DNA of 15,300 nt, from positions 1 through 15,300 of the forward strand of contig CALYRP010000005.1 of assembly GCA_945483255.1 (NCBI GenBank). Direction: 5' to 3'. The position numbers and the translations under genes were made by a program. The notes under the pieces are model-generated. The model saw only the letters and a list, made by a program, of their open reading frames with translations. It was not told the origin of the DNA and did no database searches. Every line of letters starts with the position of its first letter. Within the stretch, counting starts at the first letter, position 1. Below, in pieces: positions 8,501 through 14,658 of this stretch. The DNA comes from an uncultured Pseudomonadota bacterium. GTDB lineage: Bacteria; Pseudomonadota; Alphaproteobacteria; Rs-D84.

Positions 8501-9223
8501 TATTCTGATTGTCCCCATCCCAAGATATCCGCGAACAAACGCATTATATGCATGTGAAACCATCAAATAATTAAATGTATTTTGTGTTGTTGTATCAGAC
8601 ATATATGCAAAATCTTGCATGTTTTCCCATGTTGTGAAATCAGTCGGACACGATGTTCCATTGCACGCCGGACCTGTTGGTAAGTTTTGTGCAATTAATT
8701 TAGTATATGACGTTGTGTCAGAACTGCCACTGCCACCGCCACCGCTGCCAGAATGCGAACCACCAGACGAAGATGAAGAATTGTTGTTATCCGCATCAAA
8801 AACATCTGTTAACAGCGCAACACCGCCGACAACCGCCGCAATACCCAGTGCCGACAACGCAATTATATGAGATGATGACAAACCACTGAAAAATCCGTAT
8901 TCTTCGCCACGTGTGGCCAGTTTTGTTTTTTGTTTATAATTTTTAATTTGTCTTTCACAATTTGACGCATCAGCCCCATACATCTGTAAAACCTGGATGG
9001 CACGTTTATCATTATTCATCACCGCGGTACAAACCAACGACAACCCCGTAGAATCAGTATAATTTATATCTGTGCCCTGGTTTATTAAAATTTGAACAGT
9101 TTGTGTATCACCGCGTCGTGCCGCGGACAATAAACGCGATGCGTTTTGGAATTCGGATGTTGCACCGAAAGACACACATGGTATCAAAACCAGTAAAAAG
9201 CCCAAAAATCTAATAAATTTCAT
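5564..9223 (-). CDS. Autotransporter with ankyrin repeats and a pseudo-subtilase passenger
   Basis: 1219 residues. Signal peptide 1-20; two ankyrin repeats (about 25-90, with RLLSAARRGDTQTVQILINQ and TGLSLVCTAVMNNDKRA); glycine-rich hydrophobic helix (120-141); Ser/Gly linker (147-170); S8-like passenger (about 200-805); beta-barrel (about 880-1219). Family marks of S8 autotransporters are clear by eye: RGYLGMG (231-237), IIAG (366-369), FIPNGQLTVYKT (383-394), VVYPNLENLFATVVAV (625-640), NPWCFAAPGT (694-703), AGSVALVKSAFNYMTPKQI (713-731) and FGYGMINLERATRP (792-805). D244 may be the catalytic Asp, but the His position is A359, the GTS serine position is L706 and the oxyanion Asn position is H602, so I infer no protease activity. 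The last residue is Ile, not the usual aromatic. It probably sits in the outer membrane with an exposed passenger; the role is unknown, perhaps binding. It is divergent from the cysteine-rich operon. Confidence 0.85.
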   Translation of the reverse strand: MKFIRFLGFLLVLIPCVSFGATSEFQNASRLLSAARRGDTQTVQILINQGTDINYTDSTGLSLVCTAVMNNDKRAIQVLQMYGADASNCERQIKNYKQKTKLATRGEEYGFFSGLSSSHIIALSALGIAAVVGGVALLTDVFDADNNNSSSSSGGSHSGSGGGGSGSSDTTSYTKLIAQNLPTGPACNGTSCPTDFTTWENMQDFAYMSDTTTQNTFNYLMVSHAYNAFVRGYLGMGTIRITNDLAPFDLSSFGYYPAGDVPGGGKPVNVAMVTGSGVNSSGSAVDGLIPWVDSSQITAVQTACANDSSSEACRNATIAATKTSHKYYNLSGATVADATENTAFDLTGGGTVFGSATNADTKLAKIIAGWEYGGRAVGDFYGFIPNGQLTVYKTGSGVGWTNPTGTAVAGSYDIAGTTLAIGDTFDLFDETLTVKSVSNGTFVATSGTKTYHGYIVNDKLYIDSNADNNINQMYVMGHENSLTLTKVLGAVDYKNYEAIYNASQLKDSGNYVANVIANLSLPDLSQYLNYSTLSDAKSFYVLAANDAQKVYKFGQMIDAVYNSNKDDDTGANAVNTPSKFADLAFVSLGNNQQHIIVNPAGHNVIDIENWKITPEEATFENFAPVVYPNLENLFATVVAVKPTNSTAGTTIDGYSAESAGKLQLSIWTDADNSDIKYSSRMCGLAGNGNGGAMNPWCFAAPGTTDLDATAAMAGSVALVKSAFNYMTPKQIFLLLALTADGPYLGINPNSSDGYSKWTSNSDLINYLQSMYILPSNLDNSDAQYLESFKTAFGYGMINLERATRPGTNVYFYSSDTGTIVQSSGNAFWGKVATTSSSSSARASTVLGGRGTIRTAFYDIIESADGSISLPRVWNTEISLKNDYNYGLYMGDVLGEFAVDSTNKHSKTIGNMTFDMAMSPRAYNDNLNGLDNLKISFNNEHYDLNAEYQHHLTDGESRFNGRANGVLSLISNSVTSGAKYKYGNFAFGARAFSGVMNNENLLENDPVISSQFEPARLGLANGGAIDVVYNNDKFGFDVSVGNMRENNTVLGAISDGLLALNGADTQYVDIIANYKPFEKMKLFARATYANTHANIGHGMVSKISDITSNAFALGLDLYGFDFTASMPLAAVDGKMGYDYADLSVVEDNGSFDVVVNNPRIEYIDLSAQKRELRFSGSYKQSIGEFTDAGVGFIYRVNPGNTDAFGNESIFMFKVHHRLGI

Positions 9224-9247
9224 GAATTCATTCTCTCACTTAAGAAA

Positions 9248-9277
9248 AGTCTAGCACAAAAAATAATATCGTGTCCA
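9248..9277 (-). promoter_or_regulatory. Putative autotransporter promoter
   Basis: Minus strand: TGGACA (9277-9272), 18-base spacer, TAGACT (9253-9248) preceded by TGC, an extended -10. The leader would be about 18-20 bases; GAGAG about ten bases before the ATG is a weak ribosome site. Confidence 0.4.
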
Positions 9278-9312
9278 GAAATTTTACTTATGTATATGTT
9301 GGTATTTTTCCT

Positions 9313-9341
9313 TTGATTTAATATGCGATTTTTGATATACT
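9313..9341 (+). promoter_or_regulatory. Putative promoter of the cysteine-rich operon
   Basis: TTGATT (9313-9318), 17-base spacer, TATACT (9336-9341). Its start point near 9348 would put GGAAGAG at the very beginning of the message. The upstream in-frame ATG at 9323 lies inside this promoter, which supports the start at 9359. Confidence 0.55.
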
Positions 9342-9358
9342 TTTTTGGAAGAGAGAAA

Positions 9359-10261
9359 ATGAAAGTTCGCGATTTGATTTTTTTCAATGTTTTATTAATG
9401 GCACCAACATTGGTGTATGGCGCGTGTTCTGTGGCTAATTTGACACGTTGCTTAGATTCTGTGTGTGCGATAAATATTGGTGCGAATCCGGCGGCACGTT
9501 GTCAATATTGTGGGTCTAGCACTGCGGGCGAACCGACAAAATCTGCCGGTATGAAAAGCATTTCTGCGGGCGCATCTGCAAAATATGTTATTTCAGACAA
9601 AGAATTAAAATCTGCACCAACTGAACCAGGCGCACGATATGTTTGGGGAACAAAACTTTGCCTTGAAAAAGTCGCTGGATGTACACCTGATGATGTCGAA
9701 GAAAAATATGACCCATTAATCGAACAATCGTGCAAGGCGGCTGGAATATCGGCAGAAATGGCAAATTTTACCAAAAAGGCAAACGAAAAGAAAACTCAAA
9801 ATTCATGTTCAAGCGATATAACAACATGTGTTATTGACGCAAAACGCTGTGGTGCTGATTATGGTAAATGCGAATCGGATGCGGATTTGGATAAATATTT
9901 TGCCGAATGCGGGGTGTTATCGTCTGGATGCGAAGATTTTCTGGCTGCGATTAAATCTGAATTAACATCTGCGCGCGACACATCAATCGCAAATGCCGAC
10001 AAATTATTGGAAAACATTATCAATTCATATAAAACTGCACGCGAACAAAGATTGGCATCTGCACAACAATCATGCAAAAACAACAAGGCTAAACAAGATT
10101 GTATTAATCGTGTATGCGCATCAAATATGCGCAACAAATGCGGGCTAAAATTAGACACAGTCGAAGTATCAAAGGAAAAACATGATTTAATCAAGGTTGA
10201 ATCAACAGTTGCCGAACAATTATGCAAATTCTATGACACCGCTTGCGAAAGGTTGAAATAA
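9359..10261 (+). CDS. Exported cysteine-rich protein, first of the operon
   Basis: No family recognised. The 300-residue product has a signal peptide (1 to about 21, ending VYG-A) and 20 cysteines, an even number that suggests extensive disulfides in the periplasm or outside the cell. An N-terminal cluster (C23, C31, C36, C48, C51) is followed by C101/C108. A six-cysteine unit comes next: C150-x6-C157-x6-C164G-x6-C171-x12-C184-x6-C191. A related helical cluster lies near the end (C239, C248, C253, C261), then C289/C296. Between them is a lysine- and alanine-rich helix. The six-cysteine unit recurs twice in the next gene. GGAAGAG six bases upstream fixes the start at 9359. It leads a four-gene operon divergent from the autotransporter. 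Confidence 0.8.
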   Translation: MKVRDLIFFNVLLMAPTLVYGACSVANLTRCLDSVCAINIGANPAARCQYCGSSTAGEPTKSAGMKSISAGASAKYVISDKELKSAPTEPGARYVWGTKLCLEKVAGCTPDDVEEKYDPLIEQSCKAAGISAEMANFTKKANEKKTQNSCSSDITTCVIDAKRCGADYGKCESDADLDKYFAECGVLSSGCEDFLAAIKSELTSARDTSIANADKLLENIINSYKTAREQRLASAQQSCKNNKAKQDCINRVCASNMRNKCGLKLDTVEVSKEKHDLIKVESTVAEQLCKFYDTACERLK

Positions 10262-10264
10262 GAA

Positions 10265-11596
10265 ATGAAAACAAAGAACGGATTTTTTATCGCCCCACTT
10301 TCCATAATTATGGCATTGTGTTTTGCATGCAACGATAATGCAATGGCGGCGCGTGCACCGATAAAATCTGCACCTGCGGCGCGTAAATCTGTGGCGGCGG
10401 CAAAACCTGTTGTTGAAACACCTGTTGTTGCAGAAACGGTAACCGAAACGGCGACCGAATCTGTTGAATCAAAACCAGAATTTGTTATCACAAACAAATC
10501 ATCTGAATTTGATGTTGCGGTGTCTGCTGTTATTGAATCTGCAAATGGAGACAATTCGTTTGCCGAACAAATTCGTAAACAACGCGCGGCATTGGCGGCG
10601 GTGGATGCATCAACCGCTGCAAAGACTGCGCAATCAAATGCAATAAAAAGCAATACAAATAATTGCGACAGGGATTTGCGTAAATGTATGGCTGAAAAAT
10701 GCGGTAACGATTTCACAGGTTGTGCATTGGATGGTGATACGATATTTGGCGATAAATTAAACGCATGCAAAACGAAAACCAGTTGCAGTGCATCTGAATT
10801 CAATATGTTCGTTCCAGAAATTCGCGCTGACCGTGATATGAATGTTCGTTTGGCATCATATGAAAATGTAATAAATTGCGGCAATCAATATAACGCATGT
10901 ATCGTGAACGAATGTGGCACAACATATAATAAATGTTTAGGCAAGGCAAACGCTGATGCCGCAATTCAAAAGTGCGGCACCATTGCCAAAGAATGCACAG
11001 AATCTGATTCTGGGTTGGCAAATCGTTTTGGGACCGCGATTGCAAAATTGCGCGAAAGTGCGGAAAAAGAAGTCAAAACAGACGAACAACGCATGTACAC
11101 ATTGCGCGATTCCATGCGCAGCGCATGCGAAGGCATGGGCGCAATGTTTGACGAACGCACATTTGATTGTATTTATACGGTTAATTTCTTTGCGGGCGAA
11201 AACCAAACAAACCCAACCGCATCACGTAAACGTTATGCCGGCGATACATTTATATGCATGCAAGAATGGTTTGGTATAAACGCAACAACATTTATGGAAA
11301 ATGCATTCCGCGAAACCCGTTCACAAACGGCGGCATCATCCGCAATGTTGGGTTCCGGGGTTGGATCCGCGGTTGGTATGATATCATCCGGTGCAATTAA
11401 CCGCGCAATCGACACCCAAAAGGCAAAGAAAGAATTAGATGAAGAACGCATATTGCAAGACAAACCAACATTAAAAGAAGAAGAACAAGCCCGCAAAGAT
11501 GAAATAAAGAAAAAGGAAGAAGAAAAAAAGGCAGCTGAAAAAGAAAAGAAGGAAGCTGAAAAGGCAAACAAGAAAGCAACAGACACTAAAAAATAA
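10265..11596 (+). CDS. Exported protein with two six-cysteine units and a coiled-coil tail
   Basis: No family recognised. The 443 residues begin with a signal peptide (cleavage near NAMA-A, about 28). A low-complexity Ala/Val/Glu/Pro stretch follows (30-75). Two six-cysteine units come next: C134-x6-C141-x4-C146G-x6-C153-x14-C168-x5-C174 and C205-x6-C212-x4-C217G-x6-C224-x12-C237-x6-C244. After further cysteines (288, 302, 331) there is a glycine-zipper segment (361-378, MLGSGVGSAVGMISSGAI). The end is a highly charged K/E coiled coil (385-443) that could be a stalk or a partner-binding rod. A cysteine pair near the signal end (FAC) does not make a convincing lipobox. The gene starts three bases after the previous stop and overlaps the next start as TAATG, so the genes are translated together. 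Confidence 0.8.
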   Translation: MKTKNGFFIAPLSIIMALCFACNDNAMAARAPIKSAPAARKSVAAAKPVVETPVVAETVTETATESVESKPEFVITNKSSEFDVAVSAVIESANGDNSFAEQIRKQRAALAAVDASTAAKTAQSNAIKSNTNNCDRDLRKCMAEKCGNDFTGCALDGDTIFGDKLNACKTKTSCSASEFNMFVPEIRADRDMNVRLASYENVINCGNQYNACIVNECGTTYNKCLGKANADAAIQKCGTIAKECTESDSGLANRFGTAIAKLRESAEKEVKTDEQRMYTLRDSMRSACEGMGAMFDERTFDCIYTVNFFAGENQTNPTASRKRYAGDTFICMQEWFGINATTFMENAFRETRSQTAASSAMLGSGVGSAVGMISSGAINRAIDTQKAKKELDEERILQDKPTLKEEEQARKDEIKKKEEEKKAAEKEKKEAEKANKKATDTKK

Positions 11597-11985
11597 TGAA
11601 AACGAATATGAAAATCTTTACTGTTTTAATGTTGGCATTGACCACAATGCCCTGCTTTGCGGATAATACACCAACAGAATGCAAAGATTCTTATTTCGGT
11701 ATAGGAACATATGATAAAAACGGGGAATGTAAAATTGAAAAATGCAGTGATGACAAAAATTATATATTAAATACAACAAAGAATAAATGTGAATTAAAAA
11801 TAACTGCTAATAATCGTGCAAAATCAGAAGCCAGAAAAAAAGCCAAGGCGCAATCTGCGGCGGAAAAAAAGTATGAATCTGATATTGATGAATTGATTGA
11901 TGCATATAATACGGCTATGAAAAAGTTCGTATCTGAATGTACATCTAATGGAAAAACATTTAAAAATACGGGGTGCGAAGAATGA
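11596..11985 (+). CDS. Small exported protein, 129 residues
   Basis: No family recognised. A signal peptide (cleavage after MPCFA, about 22) is followed by a compact domain with C29, C45, C50 and C65 (spaced as in small disulfide-stabilised modules). A basic Ala/Lys helix (70-110) follows, and a final pair C115/C127 ends in GCEE. All six mature cysteines can pair. The start shares its A with the preceding stop (TAATG), and its own TGA overlaps an ATG (ATGA). These junctions indicate translational coupling and roughly fixed amounts of the partners. An internal Met5 start is possible and would leave the signal peptide intact. Confidence 0.75.
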   Translation: MKTNMKIFTVLMLALTTMPCFADNTPTECKDSYFGIGTYDKNGECKIEKCSDDKNYILNTTKNKCELKITANNRAKSEARKKAKAQSAAEKKYESDIDELIDAYNTAMKKFVSECTSNGKTFKNTGCEE

Positions 11986-11987
11986 TT

Positions 11988-13346
11988 ATGAAACGTGCCT
12001 TTTTATTGGTTGCTTTGATTGTTGCACCAAACATCGTTTTTGGCGATGAATATGATATAAATAATTTAAAACAGACTATTTTATCTGCAGGAACCGCGGA
12101 TGCCGCAACAAAGGCTTTAAACGATGCGGCAAAAGAAGTTCATAATGGCAACAACACACAAAACGCCGAATTAAAAACATCGCTTGAAGCAAAAATTAAC
12201 AATGCAATCAAAGCGTATGCTGAAGTTAAACCATACGACACACGCAACCAAGAACAAAAAGATTCGGATTTAGCCGAAAAACAAAAGGCATATGAAGATG
12301 CCAAGGCGAACGAACAATCGATGGCTAATAAAACATTGACCGCGTTAACAACGGCGGCAACCGGAATTGGTGGTATGGAATTGGCAATGGGGCTGTCTGA
12401 ACAAAAGGCTGATAAAGATGCGGCAAATTCTATGGCGGCATATATTGCAACAATGCGTTGCACATATGCGGACGGCAAACAGGTAAAGGCCGGACCAGAT
12501 GAAATCGAATTGCCAGGTGGCAATAATCAACAATTAACGAATTTGCGCGCGGAATATTTTGCATTGGCGGCGGACCTGAAAGAACGCAAGACGGCATTGG
12601 GTATGCAACCTGGTATTGAAAGCGAAGAAATTTTGGACAAGGCCGCAACCGGATTATATGACGATGAAACCAAGGGCATTGACAGCGGCGCATACGCATC
12701 GCTTTATCGTGCACAAATGTTGGGGTCTGATGCAGACCAGGCAAAAATAGATGCGGAACAAAAGGCATCCAAGAATCGTGTTATCGCTGGTGCGGTTGTC
12801 GGTGGCGTTGGTGTTGTCGGTGGTATTGTCGGCAATTCCCTGATTAACGGAAAATTGGGGGAATTAATCAAAAAAGATAAAAACTGTAAATCTATTGAAA
12901 AACTTTATAAAACAACAACTGATTCTTTGGAAAAGTTGAAATCTTGTTTGGAAACGGCCGGTGCAACAGATACGGATAAATTGGCTTTCGATTATTTCCA
13001 AGCTGATTGGCTGTCTTTGTCTGATATTAAATGTGAAGACTTGCTATCCCAAAATACACAAAATAATAAAACAGCAAAAGGTTTATTCTTGGATTCTAAC
13101 ACTGTTGAAGATGTCAATGCGATAGTGGAAAAACTGACACAATCTTTTGGTAAAGAAAATGTTAAAAATATGTTGGGCGCAGAAAACACCGATGACGCAG
13201 TTTTACAAACCGCATTAAAAGCGAAAATTTCAAAACGCGCATCTGAATACCAGGATGCAATAGAACAAGACGAAAAAAGTGGATGTAATTCCAGTTTCCT
13301 TGATGGAATAAAAACAGGTATTGTCGACGCCAAAAAAGCCGACTAA
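11988..13346 (+). CDS. Exported helical protein with a glycine-zipper segment
   Basis: No family recognised. The 452-residue product has a signal peptide (cleavage after FG, 19) and then long alanine- and charge-rich helices (25-115). A short hydrophobic patch (117-136) precedes the segment around C158. A strong glycine-zipper hydrophobic stretch follows (265-286; GAVVGGVGVVGG at its core), then another helical region with C300, C320, C349 and C433. Unlike the first two genes it has only five cysteines and no six-cysteine unit. The glycine-zipper could insert in a membrane or pack against other copies. The start at 11988 is preferred because GAAGA lies six bases upstream; ATG at 11982, which overlaps the previous TGA, and GTG at 11973 are alternatives. 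A terminator follows, so this is the last gene of the operon. Confidence 0.78.
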   Translation: MKRAFLLVALIVAPNIVFGDEYDINNLKQTILSAGTADAATKALNDAAKEVHNGNNTQNAELKTSLEAKINNAIKAYAEVKPYDTRNQEQKDSDLAEKQKAYEDAKANEQSMANKTLTALTTAATGIGGMELAMGLSEQKADKDAANSMAAYIATMRCTYADGKQVKAGPDEIELPGGNNQQLTNLRAEYFALAADLKERKTALGMQPGIESEEILDKAATGLYDDETKGIDSGAYASLYRAQMLGSDADQAKIDAEQKASKNRVIAGAVVGGVGVVGGIVGNSLINGKLGELIKKDKNCKSIEKLYKTTTDSLEKLKSCLETAGATDTDKLAFDYFQADWLSLSDIKCEDLLSQNTQNNKTAKGLFLDSNTVEDVNAIVEKLTQSFGKENVKNMLGAENTDDAVLQTALKAKISKRASEYQDAIEQDEKSGCNSSFLDGIKTGIVDAKKAD

Positions 13347-13374
13347 TTTACTGTTTAAGTTGAACAAATAAAAA

Positions 13375-13399
13375 AACACCCGCGGTTGCGGGTGTTTTT
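13375..13399 (+). terminator. Rho-independent terminator of the cysteine-rich operon
   Basis: AACACCCGC (13375-13383), loop GGTT, GCGGGTGTT (13388-13396) and further T, with an A-run in front. It begins 28 bases after the last gene's stop. Confidence 0.9.
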
Positions 13400-13850
13400 A
13401 TGGATTGCCACGCAAACTATGTTTGCTCGCAATGACATTGGTGTTTTTGATAGGCGATGTTCCCAGATAACGAATAATTCTTGGAAATAAAATTAAAAAA
13501 ACTTCTATGTCATGCTGAGGGAACGAAGTGACCGTGAGCATCCATAAAAAATATGGATTGCCACGCAAACTATGTTTGCTCGCAATAACATTGGTGCTTT
13601 TGATAGGTGATGTTCCCAGATAACGAATAATTCTTGGAAATAAAATTTAAAAAAACTTCTATGTCATGCTGAGGGAACGAAGTGACCGTGAGCATTCATA
13701 AAAAATATGGATTGCCACGCGAATGCTCGCAATGACATTGGTGTTTTTGATAGGCGATGTTCCCAGATAACAAATAATTCTTGGAAATAAAATTAAAAAA
13801 AACTTCTATGTCATTCCGAGGAAAGCCCAAAGGACTGACATGGGAATCCA
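13400..13850. repeat. Three-copy tandem repeat, about 153 bp, of palindromic modules
   Basis: Units begin at 13400, 13553 and 13707 (spacings 153 and 154) and are nearly identical over most of their length. Each has a palindromic module A at its left (13401-13437, 13554-13590, 13708-13737) and a conserved, non-palindromic spacer with AGGCGATGTTCCCAGATAAC or a close variant. A second module ends each unit: type B in units 1 and 2 (13508-13544, 13662-13698), type C in unit 3. Module A carries nested arms ATTGC/GCAAT and GCAAAC/GTTTGC; in unit 3 its tip is 7 bases shorter. Module B carries ATGCT/AGCAT. No reading frame of interest crosses it. It fills most of the convergent gap between two operons and looks like a dispersed intergenic element duplicated in place. 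Confidence 0.9.
13809..13850 (+). repeat. Type C palindromic module
   Basis: It starts TGTCATTCCGAGG and ends GGGAATCCA, with arms ATTCC and GGAAT. It stands where the two earlier units have type B, sharing the flanks TGTCAT and ATCCA but not the interior. Similar elements are scattered in many bacterial genomes; that is from memory, not checked. Confidence 0.7.
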
Positions 13851-13858
13851 GGTTATAT

Positions 13859-13888
13859 AAAAAAAGGTTGGCACATTACGTTCCAACC
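13859..13888 (-). terminator. Rho-independent terminator of the rpsF-rpsR-rplI operon
   Basis: Minus strand: GGTTGG (13888-13883), 11-base loop, CCAACC (13871-13866), then seven T (13865-13859). It lies about 48 bases past the rplI stop, beyond the GC-rich hairpins. Confidence 0.75.
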
Positions 13889-13925
13889 CTCCCCGCCCTG
13901 CGGGTCCTCCCCTCCGACGGAGGGG
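13889..13925. repeat. GC-rich double hairpin
   Basis: Two stems in a row: CCCGC-CCT-GCGGG (13892-13904) and CCCCTCC-GAC-GGAGGGG (13909-13925). It is far richer in G+C than everything around it and sits between the rplI stop and its terminator. It could protect the 3' end of the ribosomal-protein message or be a dispersed repeat. Confidence 0.75.
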
Positions 13926-13935
13926 AATTATTAAA

Positions 13936-14520
13936 TTATTCTGCAACTTCTTCTGATTTTTCTTCAGATGCCGCTGCTTCTTTAACTTCTTCTTTTGCTG
14001 GTTCGGATTCTTCTTCAACTTTCTTTGTTCCGAAAGTCAATGTTTTACCTGCAACCAATGCATCGATTTCGTCTTGGGTTTGTGCAACATAAATCTTTAC
14101 ATCAACGATAACGTCTGGATGTAATGCGATTTTTGTATCAAATGCACCCACAGATTTAATTGGGGAACCCAACATAACCTGGGCTGATTCAACAGATACA
14201 CCAGCGATTTCTTTTAATGCGCGTGCGATATCACGTGAAGATACAGAACCATATAATTGACCTGTATCACCAGCCTGACGAATCATGTGTAATTTAGCAT
14301 TTTTAACTGCATCAACTTTTGATTCAGCGGCTTTCTTTGCATTTTCATGGCGTGCAACCAATTCAGCCTTTTTCGCTTCGAACAAAGCAACGTTTTCTTT
14401 TGTGCAACGCATAGCTTTGTTATTTGGCAAAAGGTAATTACGTGCATAACCTGTTTTAACTTCGACTGTGTCGCCGATGTTGCCCAATTTTGTAATTTTT
14501 TCAGTCAAGATTACTTTCAT
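13936..14520 (-). CDS. rplI: 50S ribosomal protein L9
   Basis: L9 binds 23S rRNA near the L1 stalk and helps keep frame. The N-terminal domain is textbook (MKVILTEKITKLGNIGDTVEVKTGYARNYLLP, 1-32). It is followed by the long connecting helix (about 40-78) and the C-terminal domain (about 80-150, with GQLYGSVSSRDIA and HPDVIVDVKIYV). At 194 residues it carries an extra tail of about 35 residues rich in Glu, Ala, Lys and Ser, as seen in several Alphaproteobacteria. AAAGGA lies eight bases upstream of the ATG. It is the last gene of the rpsF-rpsR-rplI unit but is separated from rpsR by 138 bases. Confidence 0.97.
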   Translation of the reverse strand: MKVILTEKITKLGNIGDTVEVKTGYARNYLLPNNKAMRCTKENVALFEAKKAELVARHENAKKAAESKVDAVKNAKLHMIRQAGDTGQLYGSVSSRDIARALKEIAGVSVESAQVMLGSPIKSVGAFDTKIALHPDVIVDVKIYVAQTQDEIDALVAGKTLTFGTKKVEEESEPAKEEVKEAAASEEKSEEVAE

Positions 14521-14563
14521 TTTATCTGTCCTTTATTTAATAAAGTTAGAGATTTTAAATCAA

Positions 14564-14569
14564 ATTATA
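14564..14569 (-). promoter_or_regulatory. Possible internal -10 box before rplI
   Basis: Minus strand TATAAT, 44 bases before the rplI start. No good -35 box stands 16-18 bases upstream, so this is only a possible internal promoter. Confidence 0.2.
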
Positions 14570-14583
14570 TGTTGGGATTGGAA

Positions 14584-14634
14584 GCGTTTGACGGTTCGAA
14601 ATGTACATTTTGTTACACAAGAAACGGCAAACGC
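14584..14634. repeat. Inverted repeat in the rpsR-rplI gap
   Basis: GCGTTTG (14584-14590) and CAAACGC (14628-14634) are perfect inverted arms. Inside the loop lies the 12-base palindrome AAATGTACATTT (14599-14610). It may fold in the message between rpsR and rplI; no T-run follows, so it is not a terminator. Confidence 0.45.
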
Positions 14635-14658
14635 AACAAGCCCCCACAGAATTTGATT

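Noticed and set aside
9323..9358. Upstream start of the first operon gene
   Set aside because: It falls between the -35 and -10 boxes, has no ribosome site and would put extra residues ahead of the signal peptide; ATG at 9359 has GGAAGAG.
10265..10330. Lipoprotein signal in the second cysteine-rich protein
   Set aside because: The residues before the candidate Cys (CFAC) do not fit the lipobox, while AMA-A downstream fits ordinary signal peptidase cleavage.
10231..10884. Minus-strand open frame of 217 codons
   Set aside because: Antisense shadow of the second cysteine-rich gene, a product of its skewed codon use; no ribosome site or family resemblance. Minus-strand frames at 9859-10227, 11233-11586, 12140-12523 and 12992-13333 are rejected for the same reason.
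13400..13850. CRISPR array
   Set aside because: The units are about 153 bp, contiguous and nearly identical throughout, without unique spacers, and no cas gene is present.
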